Assembly (NCBI RefSeq): GCF_046250175.1
Contig: NZ_CP176468.1
Reading direction: 5' to 3' (one strand)
Origin: Psychromonas sp030397575
GTDB taxonomy: Bacteria; Pseudomonadota; Gammaproteobacteria; Enterobacterales; Psychromonadaceae
DNA: 64,000 nucleotides
Shown one piece after another: positions 8,973 to 18,128 of the stretch (the stretch's first letter is position 1; every line of letters starts with the position of its first letter). Both the position numbers and the translations under genes were made by a program. Below the pieces are notes generated by a model. It was not told the origin of the DNA, searched no databases, and saw nothing but the letters and a program-made list of their open reading frames with translations.

Positions 8973-9719
8973 TGTTGATAGTAGGATTGATTGGATTAGT
9001 TTATACCTGAGCTGACTAGCAACGAGGTCTGCATGAGCCTATATAATTAACTTACGTCATTTTAAATGAGGGGGCTATCTCGCATCTCCTACCTTAGCTA
9101 CCCATAAAATCAAAAAATATCTGTTTACTATTATGCTTGCTTTCGGAAAAAAGCGATCGTGACTATTTTTATTCGCTGAGGCGCTTCGGGGCACATAACG
9201 AGATAGTAAATATTCTTCCCCCACTCGGGGTATTGGTGTGCAGCCTAATGGTAGGCTTAGGCACAGAGATCTTTATTTAGATTCAGCTGAACTCGCAAAT
9301 GATTTTACAGAGTAAATTCATCAGCTTTTCAGTAAACGTAAATACAAAGACGATTACAGAATAGAAATAATTACTTGCATTGCTACGCCTCAAAGAACGG
9401 TAAAATATAAAGAAAGAGATTCAAACTTAGTTCGACACAATCTAGAAAAATCAGACAAATGTGGTTAAGTACAGCTTGCTATCGCTCTTCGGGCACTTTA
9501 CGAAATAGAAAAACAATCAATGTTACTCTCAATTAGAGTCCAAGTTTACCGTGTTATCACATTATAGACTGTAGTCGATGTACTTATTTCTGACGACAAG
9601 TCGTCGCTTTAATTTTAAATATGTTGGACTAGTAGCAAACAACAATATTTACAGCGAAATTTTTGTTATACTAAAATTATTATCACTTCTTAATTTTAAC
9701 TTAAAACATTAGAGATTCC
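8973..9719. other. 747-bp stretch without a gene between tnsC and cargo
   Basis: I see no supported coding sequence. It holds two copies of a recurrent GC-rich motif: CTTCGGGGCACATAACGAGA near 9185-9204, whose flank pairs with CTATCTCG near 9069, and a decayed form (CTTCGGGCACTTTACGA) near 9486-9502. There is also a small hairpin at 9242-9257 (AGCCTA-ATGG-TAGGCT). It looks like scar sequence between the transposition genes and the cargo. The AT-rich 150 bp before 9720 probably contain the ietA promoter. Confidence 0.5.
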
Positions 9720-10700
9720 ATGGCCAGTTCTTCACACATTAAGGCGTTATTAACGTCTCATATTGACCAAGATAACGATAGATTTTTATCTATCGCATTG
9801 CAGGTTGCTGCCCATGAAGCGAGGAGTGGACACTCTAAGATTGCTCAAGAGTTAAGAGATATTGTTGAAGATGCAAAAAGAAAATCTTTCAACAATATAC
9901 CTGTATCTATTGCTAATGGTATTAAAGACTCTACAGGTTTACTTGTTGTCAGCCACCCTAAGCTAAAGCTTGCTAATTTAATTGTATCAGACTGTATCAA
10001 GACTAAGCTAGATCGTTTAATTCGAGAGCAACGCCACCTAGAAAAATTGAAAAACCATGGATTATCACCACGTCGTAAATTGCTACTTGCAGGATCCCCT
10101 GGAACTGGAAAAACCTATACAGCTTCGATATTAGCAGGTGAATTAGGATTCCCATTATTTGAAGTAAGATTGGATTCTATAATCACAAAATTTTTAGGGG
10201 AATCATCTGCAAAATTAAGACAGGTATTTGATGCAATAAGAGAAGTAAGAGGTGTTTATTTCTTTGATGAGTTTGATGCTCTTGGATCTGATCGTGGCAG
10301 CTCTAATGATGTTGGTGAAGCTCGACGTTTATTGAATAGTTTTTTACAAATGATTGAACAAGATAATTCTAATAGCGTTATTATGTGTGCAACTAATCAC
10401 ATGAAGGTATTAGACCCTGCATTGTTTAGGCGTTTTGATGATGTCATTCAATATCAACTCCCCACTGCAAAAGAAATTACTACTTTATTTAAAAATAAGC
10501 TCACTACTTACGTTTCTAAGAATTTTGCATGGAAGAAATTACCGGAATTAGCAGAGGGTTTAAGTAATGCGGAAATAACATTGGCAGCAGAAGATGCCAT
10601 TAAAGAGTATTTAATCAACGATCATGAAAAAATAACCCTTCCTATATTAAAGCATGCTATCAGTGATAGACGCATGATAAAAGAACATATCTCAAAGTAA
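9720..10700 (+). CDS. ietA: AAA+ ATPase of the IetAS anti-phage system
   Basis: A 326-aa AAA ATPase with Walker A GSPGTGKT, Walker B VYFFDEFD, and an arginine-finger region DPALFRRFDDVI. It is followed 53 bp later by a subtilisin-family protease gene. This ATPase/subtilase pair matches the two-gene anti-phage system called Iet (IetA/IetS), reported in a large defence-gene screen. How the ATPase controls the protease is not established; delivering or unfolding substrates is the obvious guess. The start is ATG at 9720 (MASSSHIK). It is the first complete cargo module after tnsC. Confidence 0.88.
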   Translation: MASSSHIKALLTSHIDQDNDRFLSIALQVAAHEARSGHSKIAQELRDIVEDAKRKSFNNIPVSIANGIKDSTGLLVVSHPKLKLANLIVSDCIKTKLDRLIREQRHLEKLKNHGLSPRRKLLLAGSPGTGKTYTASILAGELGFPLFEVRLDSIITKFLGESSAKLRQVFDAIREVRGVYFFDEFDALGSDRGSSNDVGEARRLLNSFLQMIEQDNSNSVIMCATNHMKVLDPALFRRFDDVIQYQLPTAKEITTLFKNKLTTYVSKNFAWKKLPELAEGLSNAEITLAAEDAIKEYLINDHEKITLPILKHAISDRRMIKEHISK

Positions 10701-10753
10701 TTTATCTCTCGATATTCTGCTTGGTAATTTCAGATTAAAATAATGGAGCTTCA

Positions 10754-13249
10754 GTGGCAGACAATTCAACAACAAGTAATAAACCTCACTTTTTTCTAGG
10801 CGCCACAGGTCAATCTGAAGCATATACCTCCCCAGCTTCTGGTGGTGGGGGTAGCGTAGCTACGCCACTTCAAGTTCGAGAAACTCATAGCGAAAGGCTT
10901 TTAAATAATTTAGCTTCGGTAAATTCAGAGCTAGAAAGCCAGAAAGAAGAGGCCGCTAATTATGAATTAGAATCTAAATTAGGTATTCAAGTCGCTTTTG
11001 AAAGCTTTGAAGGCGTTGATATGGTGGTTGAAAGTTTAGCTAATGCCGCTCAAGGCATTGAGTTGCTGAATGTGAAACGTGTTGATAGGAAAGTTATTGC
11101 TACAGTATTTATCCCCGAAGGTAAGTTAAATGTTTTTGAGAAAAAGATTCGAGCTTATATTGAATATAAAACAAATAGGAATGGTAAACCTATAGATAAC
11201 CAAAAACTGATTGATGCCATTCAATCATTCAAAGTAGCTGCTTTAGAGTCATTATGGTCCGATGATGAATCATTATTTCCCCAAAGTGAAACTGAAAATA
11301 TTTTATGGGAAGTGTGGTTACCTGTATTAGATGATAGACAAGCTGTCCTCCATGATTTTACTGTCATAGCTACCAAGTTAGGTCTTGAAATTAAAGCCGG
11401 AAAATTGAACTTCCCTGAGCGAACTGTTATCAATGTTTGTGGGGCTAAGCAGCTCTTATCCGCTAGTACTTTATTGTTAAGTAATATATCTGAATTACGA
11501 TTAGCTAAGGAAACCTCAGAATTTTTTGATGAACTTAATCTAACAGAACAACGAGAATGGTCAGATGAGCTAATATCCAGGCTAAATGTAGCTGAAGGAG
11601 AGTTGCCTTATGTATGCGTATTAGATACAGGAATAAATCCTGAGCATCCTCTTATATCGCCATTTACAACGACTCAAGATCAGTTTGTTATAGAGCCTAA
11701 CTGGACTATTAGTGATGATGATGGCCATGGCACTGAAATGGCTGGTTTAGCAATTTGGGGAGATTTAGCTGATGTTTTACAAAGTAATGAACCTATTAGC
11801 ATTAATCACCGATTAGAGTCAGTAAAGGTTTTAAGACAAGGAGGAGATAACCAAGGTAAACCGTTAGGATTAATTACTAGTGATGGCGTATCTGAGGCCG
11901 AAATAGCTAATCCAAATCGTAATCGTATTTTTAGCATGGCATTAGGGTCAAAAGATGGAAGAGATTTTGGTAGGCCTTCTTCATGGTCGAGTGCGTTAGA
12001 TGGGTTAGCTTCTGACGATTTAGGCGATAACTCTAACCCAAGACTATTTACAGTTTGTGCTGGAAACACAAGTGGTTTTCAGGAAGACTTACTAGAGTAC
12101 CCTCAAAATAATGAATTACAGGACATCCATGATCCAGCTCAGGCTTGGAATGTATTGACTGTTGGTGCATATACTAACAAAGTTACTATCACTGAAGATG
12201 CAAGTTATACTCCATTAGCAAAAGCCGGCTCACTATCGCCTCATAGTAGCACTTCTGTGTTATGGGGTAACAGTAAACCTATCAAGCCTGAAGTTGTCTT
12301 TGAGGGTGGCAATGTAGGTAAAGGTAATGACACATGCCTAACATTCGCAAGTTTAATGCCCCTATCAACATATTCTGATATATCGCAAAGACTGTTTTCT
12401 CCTACAAATGCGACAAGTGCAGCAACTGCACTTTCTGCTCGTTTTAATGCACAATTGTGCGCTGAATATCCCAACTTTTGGCCTGAAACTATCCGAGCAT
12501 TAACAGTACACTCTGCAACTTGGACAAATGAAATGTTCAATTTAGTTAGCGCAGAGAGGACAGAGAAGCAGAAGTTAAAACGGTTAGTGCGACTTGTCGG
12601 CTATGGTGTACCTAACATAGATAAAGCTCTTTGGAGTGCAAAAAATTCACTATCCATGATAGTTCAAGATGTTATTCAACCGTATGAAAAAAAATCAGGT
12701 AAACAGCCGTCTACAAAAGACATGCATATTCATGAACTACCCTGGCCAAAAGACCTTTTATTACAGCTAGGTGATGTTGACGTAGAGATGACAGTTACTC
12801 TTTCGTATTTTATAGAGCCTAACCCTTCTAGCCGCAATGTGTCAGGGAAATATAGTTATCCTAGTCATCAATTTAGATTCGATGTTAAAAGGCCTGATGA
12901 GTCAACTCAGCAATTTAAAGCGAGACTAAACAGAAATGCTCGATCAGAGGAACAAGGAACAGCTCGATCTGCTGGTGATAGTAATTGGCAATTAGGCAGC
13001 TTTAGAAATAAAGGTTCAATTCACAAAGATGTTTGGAAAGGAAGTGCTGCAGAATTAGCTGAGCGTGGACAAGTAGCTGTTTATCCCGCTATGGGGTGGT
13101 GGAGAACAAGAACAAAATTAAATAATTTTGAAAAACAAGCACGCTATGCATTAATTATTTCAATTACCACGCCCGAAGTAGAAGTGGATATTTATACTGC
13201 GGTTGAAAATATAGTTAGGGTTCAAGTCGCCGCCAATATTACTATATAG
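10754..13249 (+). CDS. ietS: Subtilisin-family (S8) protease of the IetAS anti-phage system
   Basis: An 831-aa S8 family peptidase. The catalytic triad is visible as Asp in VCVLDTGINPEHPL, His in DDDGHGTEMAG and Ser in TNATSAATALSARF. The usual GTSxA is here ATSAA, a common variation. About 280 residues precede the protease core, and a C-terminal domain of about 220 residues follows. There is no signal peptide, so it probably acts in the cytoplasm, which suits a defence effector rather than a secreted protease. It starts with GTG at 10754, with a GGAG ribosome site upstream, and forms an operon with ietA. The native substrate is not known. Confidence 0.88.
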   Translation: MADNSTTSNKPHFFLGATGQSEAYTSPASGGGGSVATPLQVRETHSERLLNNLASVNSELESQKEEAANYELESKLGIQVAFESFEGVDMVVESLANAAQGIELLNVKRVDRKVIATVFIPEGKLNVFEKKIRAYIEYKTNRNGKPIDNQKLIDAIQSFKVAALESLWSDDESLFPQSETENILWEVWLPVLDDRQAVLHDFTVIATKLGLEIKAGKLNFPERTVINVCGAKQLLSASTLLLSNISELRLAKETSEFFDELNLTEQREWSDELISRLNVAEGELPYVCVLDTGINPEHPLISPFTTTQDQFVIEPNWTISDDDGHGTEMAGLAIWGDLADVLQSNEPISINHRLESVKVLRQGGDNQGKPLGLITSDGVSEAEIANPNRNRIFSMALGSKDGRDFGRPSSWSSALDGLASDDLGDNSNPRLFTVCAGNTSGFQEDLLEYPQNNELQDIHDPAQAWNVLTVGAYTNKVTITEDASYTPLAKAGSLSPHSSTSVLWGNSKPIKPEVVFEGGNVGKGNDTCLTFASLMPLSTYSDISQRLFSPTNATSAATALSARFNAQLCAEYPNFWPETIRALTVHSATWTNEMFNLVSAERTEKQKLKRLVRLVGYGVPNIDKALWSAKNSLSMIVQDVIQPYEKKSGKQPSTKDMHIHELPWPKDLLLQLGDVDVEMTVTLSYFIEPNPSSRNVSGKYSYPSHQFRFDVKRPDESTQQFKARLNRNARSEEQGTARSAGDSNWQLGSFRNKGSIHKDVWKGSAAELAERGQVAVYPAMGWWRTRTKLNNFEKQARYALIISITTPEVEVDIYTAVENIVRVQVAANITI

Positions 13250-13280
13250 TCTGTACACAGTAATTTGTGTAATGTGTATC

Positions 13281-13345
13281 TATCTCGCTATGGGGGCGTT
13301 AGCGCCTCACCAATCTAGCCAGTTAAGGGGCACATACCGACTTAG
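13281..13345. repeat. Recurrent GC-rich palindromic motif after ietS
   Basis: TCGCTATGGGGGCGTTAGCG followed closely by GGGGCACATACCGACTTAG. Related sequences occur near 9185, 9486, 14389, 15415, 16452 and 16692, always between cargo modules. The GCGTTAGCGC part is itself palindromic. It may be a recombination site or a boundary scar; I cannot assign it to a named family. Confidence 0.5.
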
Positions 13346-13473
13346 AATTTTTACGGAGACTGAGAATGTAAAACACTTTTCCATGCAGATGTTTTTTTGA
13401 TATAAGGGATTGTTCTTCCTATATTGTGATATACACTATTTTCTATTATTTAAAACTCACTATAAGTTTAACC

Positions 13474-14289
13474 ATGAAAATTTACGGTCGCAATTATGAA
13501 GATAAACCATTAGAAGAGTGGTTAGTCGATACATGTGTAGCTCTTGGATATAAAGCATGCTACTCCAATGAGCAAGTACAGGCCTGTCCATTCGAGTTAT
13601 GTAACAGCAATAATTGGAATGATTTAAATACTGAAGGAGGAAAATGGTATAAAGGCTATTTGTTGGCATCGTGTGAAATAGGGTTCCGTTTGTTCACTGG
13701 TGAAGTGAAAAAAGTACCGAGTCTTTTTATTAAAATAAATGATGAGTTGGGGCGTTATAGCTATAGTGATGTTTTAGCGGGCTTGCTTGAAGGGTGGCTT
13801 TATGCTGCTCAAGGACAAGAATTAAAGGTCTTTCAAGAGGGATACTTGGCAAGAAAACAAAACATTAACATTAAAGACGTGCCGTATTCTATTGAAAAAA
13901 TATTTAATCCAATAGACCGTAAATACAATTCAGCGGTCTATTTCCCTTATGAAGTTTGGATTAAGGGCTGGCTTAAAGCTGAAGAAGAACAGATTCTGGC
14001 ATTTAGAAAGGAATATGATGTTGAAATTCAATCAGCACTCAAGCAACTTTATCTGGTTAATGGAGAGCACCAGTACCACTGGGACAACCAGTTTAAATCC
14101 CCTCTGCTATCACCTCTAAAGAGGTTTGCGAGCATAAAGTTCTTAATGAATTACCGCAAAGAGTACAAGAGAGAATTTTTAGTTCTAAAGAAAGCATGCA
14201 TTAGCCCTGAATTTGGTGCGAATGCATGTAGTTATTCCGACAATCTAGATGTTTACATTAATAGAATTCGCCATAGCATAGATAAGTAA
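13474..14289 (+). CDS. Unrecognised 271-aa cytoplasmic protein in the defence cargo
   Basis: I do not recognise this protein. It has no signal peptide or membrane helix and is rich in aromatic residues. Two similar-looking stretches, SDVLAGLLEGWLYAAQGQEL (from about residue 101) and YEVWIKGWLKAEEEQILAF (from about residue 165), suggest an internal duplication of helical units. I prefer the ATG at 13474 (MKIYGRNYED) to the upstream GTG/TTG-type start, whose extension is hydrophobic and lies in the promoter-like AT-rich region. It stands alone between two GC-rich spacer motifs, like a single-gene cargo module. A defence role is only guilt by association. Confidence 0.6.
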   Translation: MKIYGRNYEDKPLEEWLVDTCVALGYKACYSNEQVQACPFELCNSNNWNDLNTEGGKWYKGYLLASCEIGFRLFTGEVKKVPSLFIKINDELGRYSYSDVLAGLLEGWLYAAQGQELKVFQEGYLARKQNINIKDVPYSIEKIFNPIDRKYNSAVYFPYEVWIKGWLKAEEEQILAFRKEYDVEIQSALKQLYLVNGEHQYHWDNQFKSPLLSPLKRFASIKFLMNYRKEYKREFLVLKKACISPEFGANACSYSDNLDVYINRIRHSIDK

Positions 14290-14676
14290 ATGCTGTATCG
14301 AGCAGCTGTTAGTGCGTCATTGAACACTTTTCTGATGAAAGCTGTGGCTGAGTAATTTGGTCATGTTTTCGTAAGTTTCTGGCACGCTATGGGGCGTTTC
14401 CGAATCATAAGTAAAAACTGAAGTATGATGACGTGATATTAATACTTCTTTTTTAATTAGGGCTTGATACTTTAGCGGTGCCAATTAAATTGGTACTCCA
14501 GTTTATTGATAAAAAGAAGGGGCTGAAAGAGTAGTTTTTATATACTTTTACGAACTATGAAGAATGCACACAGCCTTTCGATATAGTTATTGAAAAGTAG
14601 TCTAAATAAATTTAGATTTAGCTGCACTCAGAGTCGCTAAAACAAGTTCTTTTTAATCGATTTAGGATCATTGAAA
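14290..14676. other. 387-bp stretch with a cargo-boundary motif and no clear gene
   Basis: No supported coding sequence. The motif GCACGCTATGGGGCGTTTCC near 14381-14400 resembles the other cargo-boundary motifs in this element. The rest is AT-rich, and part of it probably serves as the promoter of the following small ORF. Confidence 0.4.
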
Positions 14677-14799
14677 ATGAAATTAAGAAACTCGTATCCT
14701 GATGTGTTAATTACAAACCCAAAAGATTTCATACTAAACTCATACCCTATTGCTATTGTAGAAAGATTAATTTGTTATTGTGCTCGTCGGAGAGTTTAA
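14677..14799 (+). CDS. Small 40-aa ORF coupled to a channel gene
   Basis: A short frame (MKLRNSYPDVLITNPKDF...) begins at an ATG with AGGA upstream. Its TAA overlaps the ATG of the channel gene (TAATG), the arrangement typical of translational coupling. The 40-aa product has no recognised domain and ends in a cysteine/arginine-rich tail (CYCARRRV). It may be a leader peptide or a truncated partner of the channel. The support is positional only. Confidence 0.4.
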   Translation: MKLRNSYPDVLITNPKDFILNSYPIAIVERLICYCARRRV

Positions 14800-15338
14800 T
14801 GGTACTTCATATGGTTATGATGAAAATATATTATTGGTTATGCATTATTTTGAGTGTGGCATTATCGTTTACCTCAATAGGTATTTATGTGGTGCCTTTT
14901 CTACTTATTTATATGGCTATTTTAACCGTTCGAATGATGCCAGTTAATATTGCTTGGTTTAATGGTTCATATGATAAATTATTATTTCAATGCATCATTA
15001 ACATAGTGTTTTCTATATTAATGTATTCAATTTTATACTTTAAAAGTGGCTTAATTGTTAACGGGCAATATCAATCCGTAGACTTCGCCACAGCTTTATA
15101 TTTTAGTGGGACAACATGGACTACAGTTGGATATGGTGATATTTCTGCGCCAGTAGAATTAAGATTGTTAACCACAATAGAAGCACTAAATGGTTATTTA
15201 TCTATGGCTATATTAATTGCTCTGATCGGGCTGTGGTTAAATGATTCTCTAGCATCAGCCAGAAATTACACTAATTTGATTAGCTCCTCTTCAAAAAAGA
15301 GCAAGATGAAAAATAGTGCGGAAATTAATTCAGAATAA
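14799..15338 (+). CDS. Two-pore-helix K+ channel-like membrane protein
   Basis: A 179-aa membrane protein with an N-terminal hydrophobic region (about residues 5-45), a helix near 58-78, and a canonical potassium selectivity filter TVGYGD inside TTWTTVGYGDISAP, followed by a last helix (YLSMAILIALIGLW). This is the Ion_trans_2 pore layout. It should conduct K+ across the inner membrane. The final 30 residues are polar and serine/lysine-rich, with no RCK regulatory domain. I use the ATG at 14799 that overlaps the small upstream ORF. Ion channels do serve as effectors in some defence systems, so its place among defence cargo is suggestive but unproven. Confidence 0.78.
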   Translation: MVLHMVMMKIYYWLCIILSVALSFTSIGIYVVPFLLIYMAILTVRMMPVNIAWFNGSYDKLLFQCIINIVFSILMYSILYFKSGLIVNGQYQSVDFATALYFSGTTWTTVGYGDISAPVELRLLTTIEALNGYLSMAILIALIGLWLNDSLASARNYTNLISSSSKKSKMKNSAEINSE

Positions 15339-15450
15339 ACAAGCTAAATAATAAATTAATATTTTTGCTTGTTCTATCTGGCTTTCTTTGAGGTTAAAGT
15401 GTTTTGTCTCGTTTAGGGGGCGTTATCGGCCCATTAAGCTGCTCCCCTGA

Positions 15451-15545
15451 CTACATTTCTGTTGCTTGAGAAATAGTTAAAGCATCTTCTATTTCAACAC
15501 CTAAATACTCAATGGTACTTTCCAGTTTAGAATGACCCAAGAAAA
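15451..15545 (-). pseudogene. C-terminal remnant of a tyrosine recombinase
   Basis: On the minus strand the frame reads FLGHSKLESTIEYLG... and ends at a stop at 15451-15453. LGHSKLEST...YLG is the conserved C-terminal box of phage-type integrases, with the His of LGH; the nucleophile tyrosine would be the Y of IEYLG. Only about 30 residues survive, and the sequence joins a 5'-truncated endonuclease gene near 15545. It is a relic of an earlier mobile element inside the transposon cargo. Confidence 0.7.
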
Positions 15546-16106
15546 ATATTATTTCTCCTCAAGGACTCCATACAGATAAACATGTTAAACGTTCAATGCG
15601 TGTTGAATGGGAGCATGTAGTACCTGCTGAAAACTTTGGTCGAACATTTATTGAATGGCGAGAGGGAGATAAGCAATGTGTGACGAGTAAAGGGAAAGCA
15701 TATAAAGGCAGAAAGTGTGCTAACAGAGTAAATGATGAATATAAATACATGAAGGCAGATATGCACAACTTATTTCCTGCTATCTGGGCAGTTAATGCGA
15801 TGAGAAGTAATTACAACTTTCAGTTGTTACCACAGGTTGAAAGTGGTTTTGGTAGTTGTTTAATGAAGGTTAATAATAAGAAAGCAGAACCGCCAGTGGA
15901 GTCGCGTGGGGCGCATTGCTAGAACGTATCTTTACATGAATGATACATATTCGAGATATAGTATGAGTAAGTCTCAGAAGCAGTTAATGAACGCTTGGGA
16001 TAAAATGTACCCAGTATCAGAATGGGAATGCACAAGATCTAGAACAATAGCAAACATTCAGAAAAACAAAAATGAGATAGTTGAAAGTCGATGTAATGAG
16101 CGCTAA
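15546..16106 (+). pseudogene. Decayed endonuclease I (EndA/Vvn family)
   Basis: Two overlapping frames encode the two halves of a secreted endonuclease I. The first (from about 15546; MRVEWEHVVPAENFGR, then ADMHNLFPA) carries the metal-binding and His active-site region. The second, in another frame from about 15906, carries the C-terminal segment (RIARTYLYMNDTYSRY, MYPVSEWEC). In the intact family these form one protein, so a frameshift lies near 15905. The signal peptide and N-terminal domain are missing, replaced by recombinase remnant. The product is presumably inactive. Confidence 0.8.
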
Positions 16107-16202
16107 CTTAAATCTTAAGCATTTTCTTTCTTGGTAATTAATGATCCCTAAGTGTATAAATATTAATAAGCTGGGCGGTAAAACGATTAAAGTGAGAAAA
16201 AT

Positions 16203-16412
16203 ATGAAAAAAATCGAAACAGAAGAAGAGCATCAGGCTACTTTATCTCGCATAACTGAGCTTTGGGATGCTAAGCCTAATACTCCTGAGGGCGAGGAACT
16301 CGATAAGCTAGCGGATTTAGTGGTGGAGTTTGAAGAAAATATGGAATTAATTCGACTAGTTGAAAGTAGAAAAGATCAACCAGAGATAGCGGTTGAACTC
16401 CATGAGCTATAA
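16203..16412 (+). CDS. Truncated HigA-type antitoxin
   Basis: The first 45 residues (KIETEEEHQATLSRITELWD, then KPNTPEGEELDKLADLVVEF) match the N-terminal region of HigA-like antitoxins, which continue into an HTH domain. Here the chain ends after 69 residues with an unrelated tail, and no HigB toxin gene is visible next to it. It is likely a remnant of a toxin-antitoxin pair. If expressed, it could not bind DNA through the usual HTH. Confidence 0.55.
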   Translation: MKKIETEEEHQATLSRITELWDAKPNTPEGEELDKLADLVVEFEENMELIRLVESRKDQPEIAVELHEL

Positions 16413-16733
16413 CCTTTAAACAGGTACTATAGACTATTTTATTTTTAAGTCATTTCGGGGCACATAACGACTTGGTAAAATGAACTTGTGTAGTTATTTT
16501 AGGCACAAAAAAGCCCGAGTAAACAGGCTTAATTATTGCGAGTTGGCTAAATGGTAAGTAAAGCCACTACGCATCTTTGCAGTTTAATTTGGTTAGTGGA
16601 CAAATTAAGAAAGCTACTTTGGAATGCTCATTCAATATAACCCTATCTAAAGATAACATCAACTATCATTAATCAATTTATCTATCTCAGTTTTGGGGGC
16701 GAAAGCGACTTAGAAAAATAAGCTTTTATTCAT
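16413..16733. other. 321-bp gene-free stretch with two boundary motifs
   Basis: It contains AAGTC-ATTTCGGGGCACATAAC-GACTT at about 16446-16472, an imperfect palindrome that is the clearest copy of the GC-rich motif, and GGGGGCGAAAGCGACTTAG near 16694-16712. Between them lies a terminator for the leftward helicase operon. I see no coding sequence. Confidence 0.5.
16505..16530 (-). terminator. Terminator of the leftward helicase operon
   Basis: Read on the minus strand, AAGCC and GGCTT arms form a short stem followed by a T run. It lies about 205 bp past the helicase stop, a plausible but not strong rho-independent terminator. Confidence 0.5.
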
Positions 16734-18128
16734 CTAAATAGAAGTAAATGCTTCAATTAACTTTTCTCTGAATCCGCCAAAGTTTTTTAAATAAGCTGGA
16801 GGGGATGAGGTTCCATTTACAATTTGTGTATTACTACTTTTCTCTTGAAATGATAAATCATTGAGTGGTGTATTAACTGAAGTTGGTGAGTTGTCTAATA
16901 ACGGTGTTGTTTTATAGTTATTTGCTGCTATATCAAAACGGCTTGTGGCCTCATTGCTTCTAACTAACACGCATGTATCGGGTAACTCTTGCTCTATCCT
17001 GTTAGCAAAAATACTTAACTTTTCTTCCGCGAAGGTAAATAACCAAGCCTCTTGATTCATTGAATTATTAACCCTCAAAATTCTACCCAATACTTGTCGA
17101 AAATATAGTTCTGTTTTCACTCTGCTTAAGTGACAACAAACTTGAAGTCTAGGAATATCTGTACCTTCTGATACCATACCAACACTAACTATCCATTGCG
17201 TATTGCTACAACGAAAATATTTAATTTTATCCGATGAATTTTGTTCTTTATAAGTCACAATAACTGCGGTTTGTAGCAATTTTTCTGTAAGTAACGTCAT
17301 TATTTTTTGGGCGTGATCAACGGATGAAGCGACAATCAAACCACCTGCATCTGGATTTAATCTTCTTATCTCAGATAATTTATGGCAACCTTTTGCCAAA
17401 ATATATTGAATGACAGCATCATGTGTAATTAAGTCTTGATAAGAAATGAGTGGTGCTTTTAAAAGAGCTTTTAATGATCTAAATATTTTAGTCTCTTGAG
17501 CTTGGGTTGTAACTGAGATCTCTTCATTATCAATTAAAACAATTTTAGGGTTACGACAAACGCCATCATTAACGGCTTGCTGAAGAGAATAGATGTAATT
17601 ACATTGAATTTTATTACCCGGATCGCTGTAAGTAGCTAATGTAATAGGGAGTAAGTCTGAGCGCCAAGGAGTACCTGTTAACGCTAATGTATATGAAGCA
17701 TTATCTTGGATATTTTTAATGATGTCTTCACCCCACATATTTGTATCTTCGTTAGATGAACCAGCGCAATGGTGAATTTCATCAAAAACAACAAGCACAC
17801 GATTATTTCTTAACAGTTTCCAATAGTCATCATTAAAGAAGCGCATATTTTGGTACGTGTATGAGCAACCTATTGAACCAATCACACCATCAAAGTTACA
17901 GTTTAATCGCTTAGAAAATGTTTTTCTCATTCCATTTGAAATTTCAGTTGATGGGGAAAAGCAAATGACAAAGTCTATTTTATCTTCATCTATCAAATAA
18001 GCGGCTATTTCAGACGCGAGAACAGTTTTTCCTGCACCAGGTGTAGCTAAGCATAAAAAATGCTTATTAAGCTCCGAATAGTGCTTTCTTGCTTCTTGAA
18101 AGCATTCCTGTTGCCATTGTCTTAACAT
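16734..18128 (-). CDS. SF2 DEAD/DEAH-type helicase
   Basis: A 464-aa superfamily 2 helicase: Q-motif-like RQWQQECFQEA at the N-terminus, motif I ATPGAGKT, motif II FDEIHH, motif III LTGTPW, and helicase C-terminal motifs SEGTDIP and RQVLGRILR. The layout is that of restriction-type translocases and Hachiman/Zorya-like defence helicases, but no nuclease domain is fused. It overlaps its upstream partner by 7 bp and is transcribed away from the XRE regulator gene. A defence role is likely from context; the exact system is not one I can name. Confidence 0.8.
   Translation of the reverse strand: MLRQWQQECFQEARKHYSELNKHFLCLATPGAGKTVLASEIAAYLIDEDKIDFVICFSPSTEISNGMRKTFSKRLNCNFDGVIGSIGCSYTYQNMRFFNDDYWKLLRNNRVLVVFDEIHHCAGSSNEDTNMWGEDIIKNIQDNASYTLALTGTPWRSDLLPITLATYSDPGNKIQCNYIYSLQQAVNDGVCRNPKIVLIDNEEISVTTQAQETKIFRSLKALLKAPLISYQDLITHDAVIQYILAKGCHKLSEIRRLNPDAGGLIVASSVDHAQKIMTLLTEKLLQTAVIVTYKEQNSSDKIKYFRCSNTQWIVSVGMVSEGTDIPRLQVCCHLSRVKTELYFRQVLGRILRVNNSMNQEAWLFTFAEEKLSIFANRIEQELPDTCVLVRSNEATSRFDIAANNYKTTPLLDNSPTSVNTPLNDLSFQEKSSNTQIVNGTSSPPAYLKNFGGFREKLIEAFTSI

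Noticed and set aside
9242..9257. A terminator for tnsC at the small hairpin
   Set aside because: It has no T run and lies 270 bp past the tnsC stop.
16140..16205. A 21-codon frame upstream of the HigA-like gene as a HigB toxin
   Set aside because: It is too short and shows no HigB motif.
13281..16712. Interpreting the GC-rich boundary motifs as integron attC sites
   Set aside because: The GTTRRRY/RYYYAAC core pair is not present and no integron integrase is visible; only a generic tyrosine recombinase remnant is nearby.
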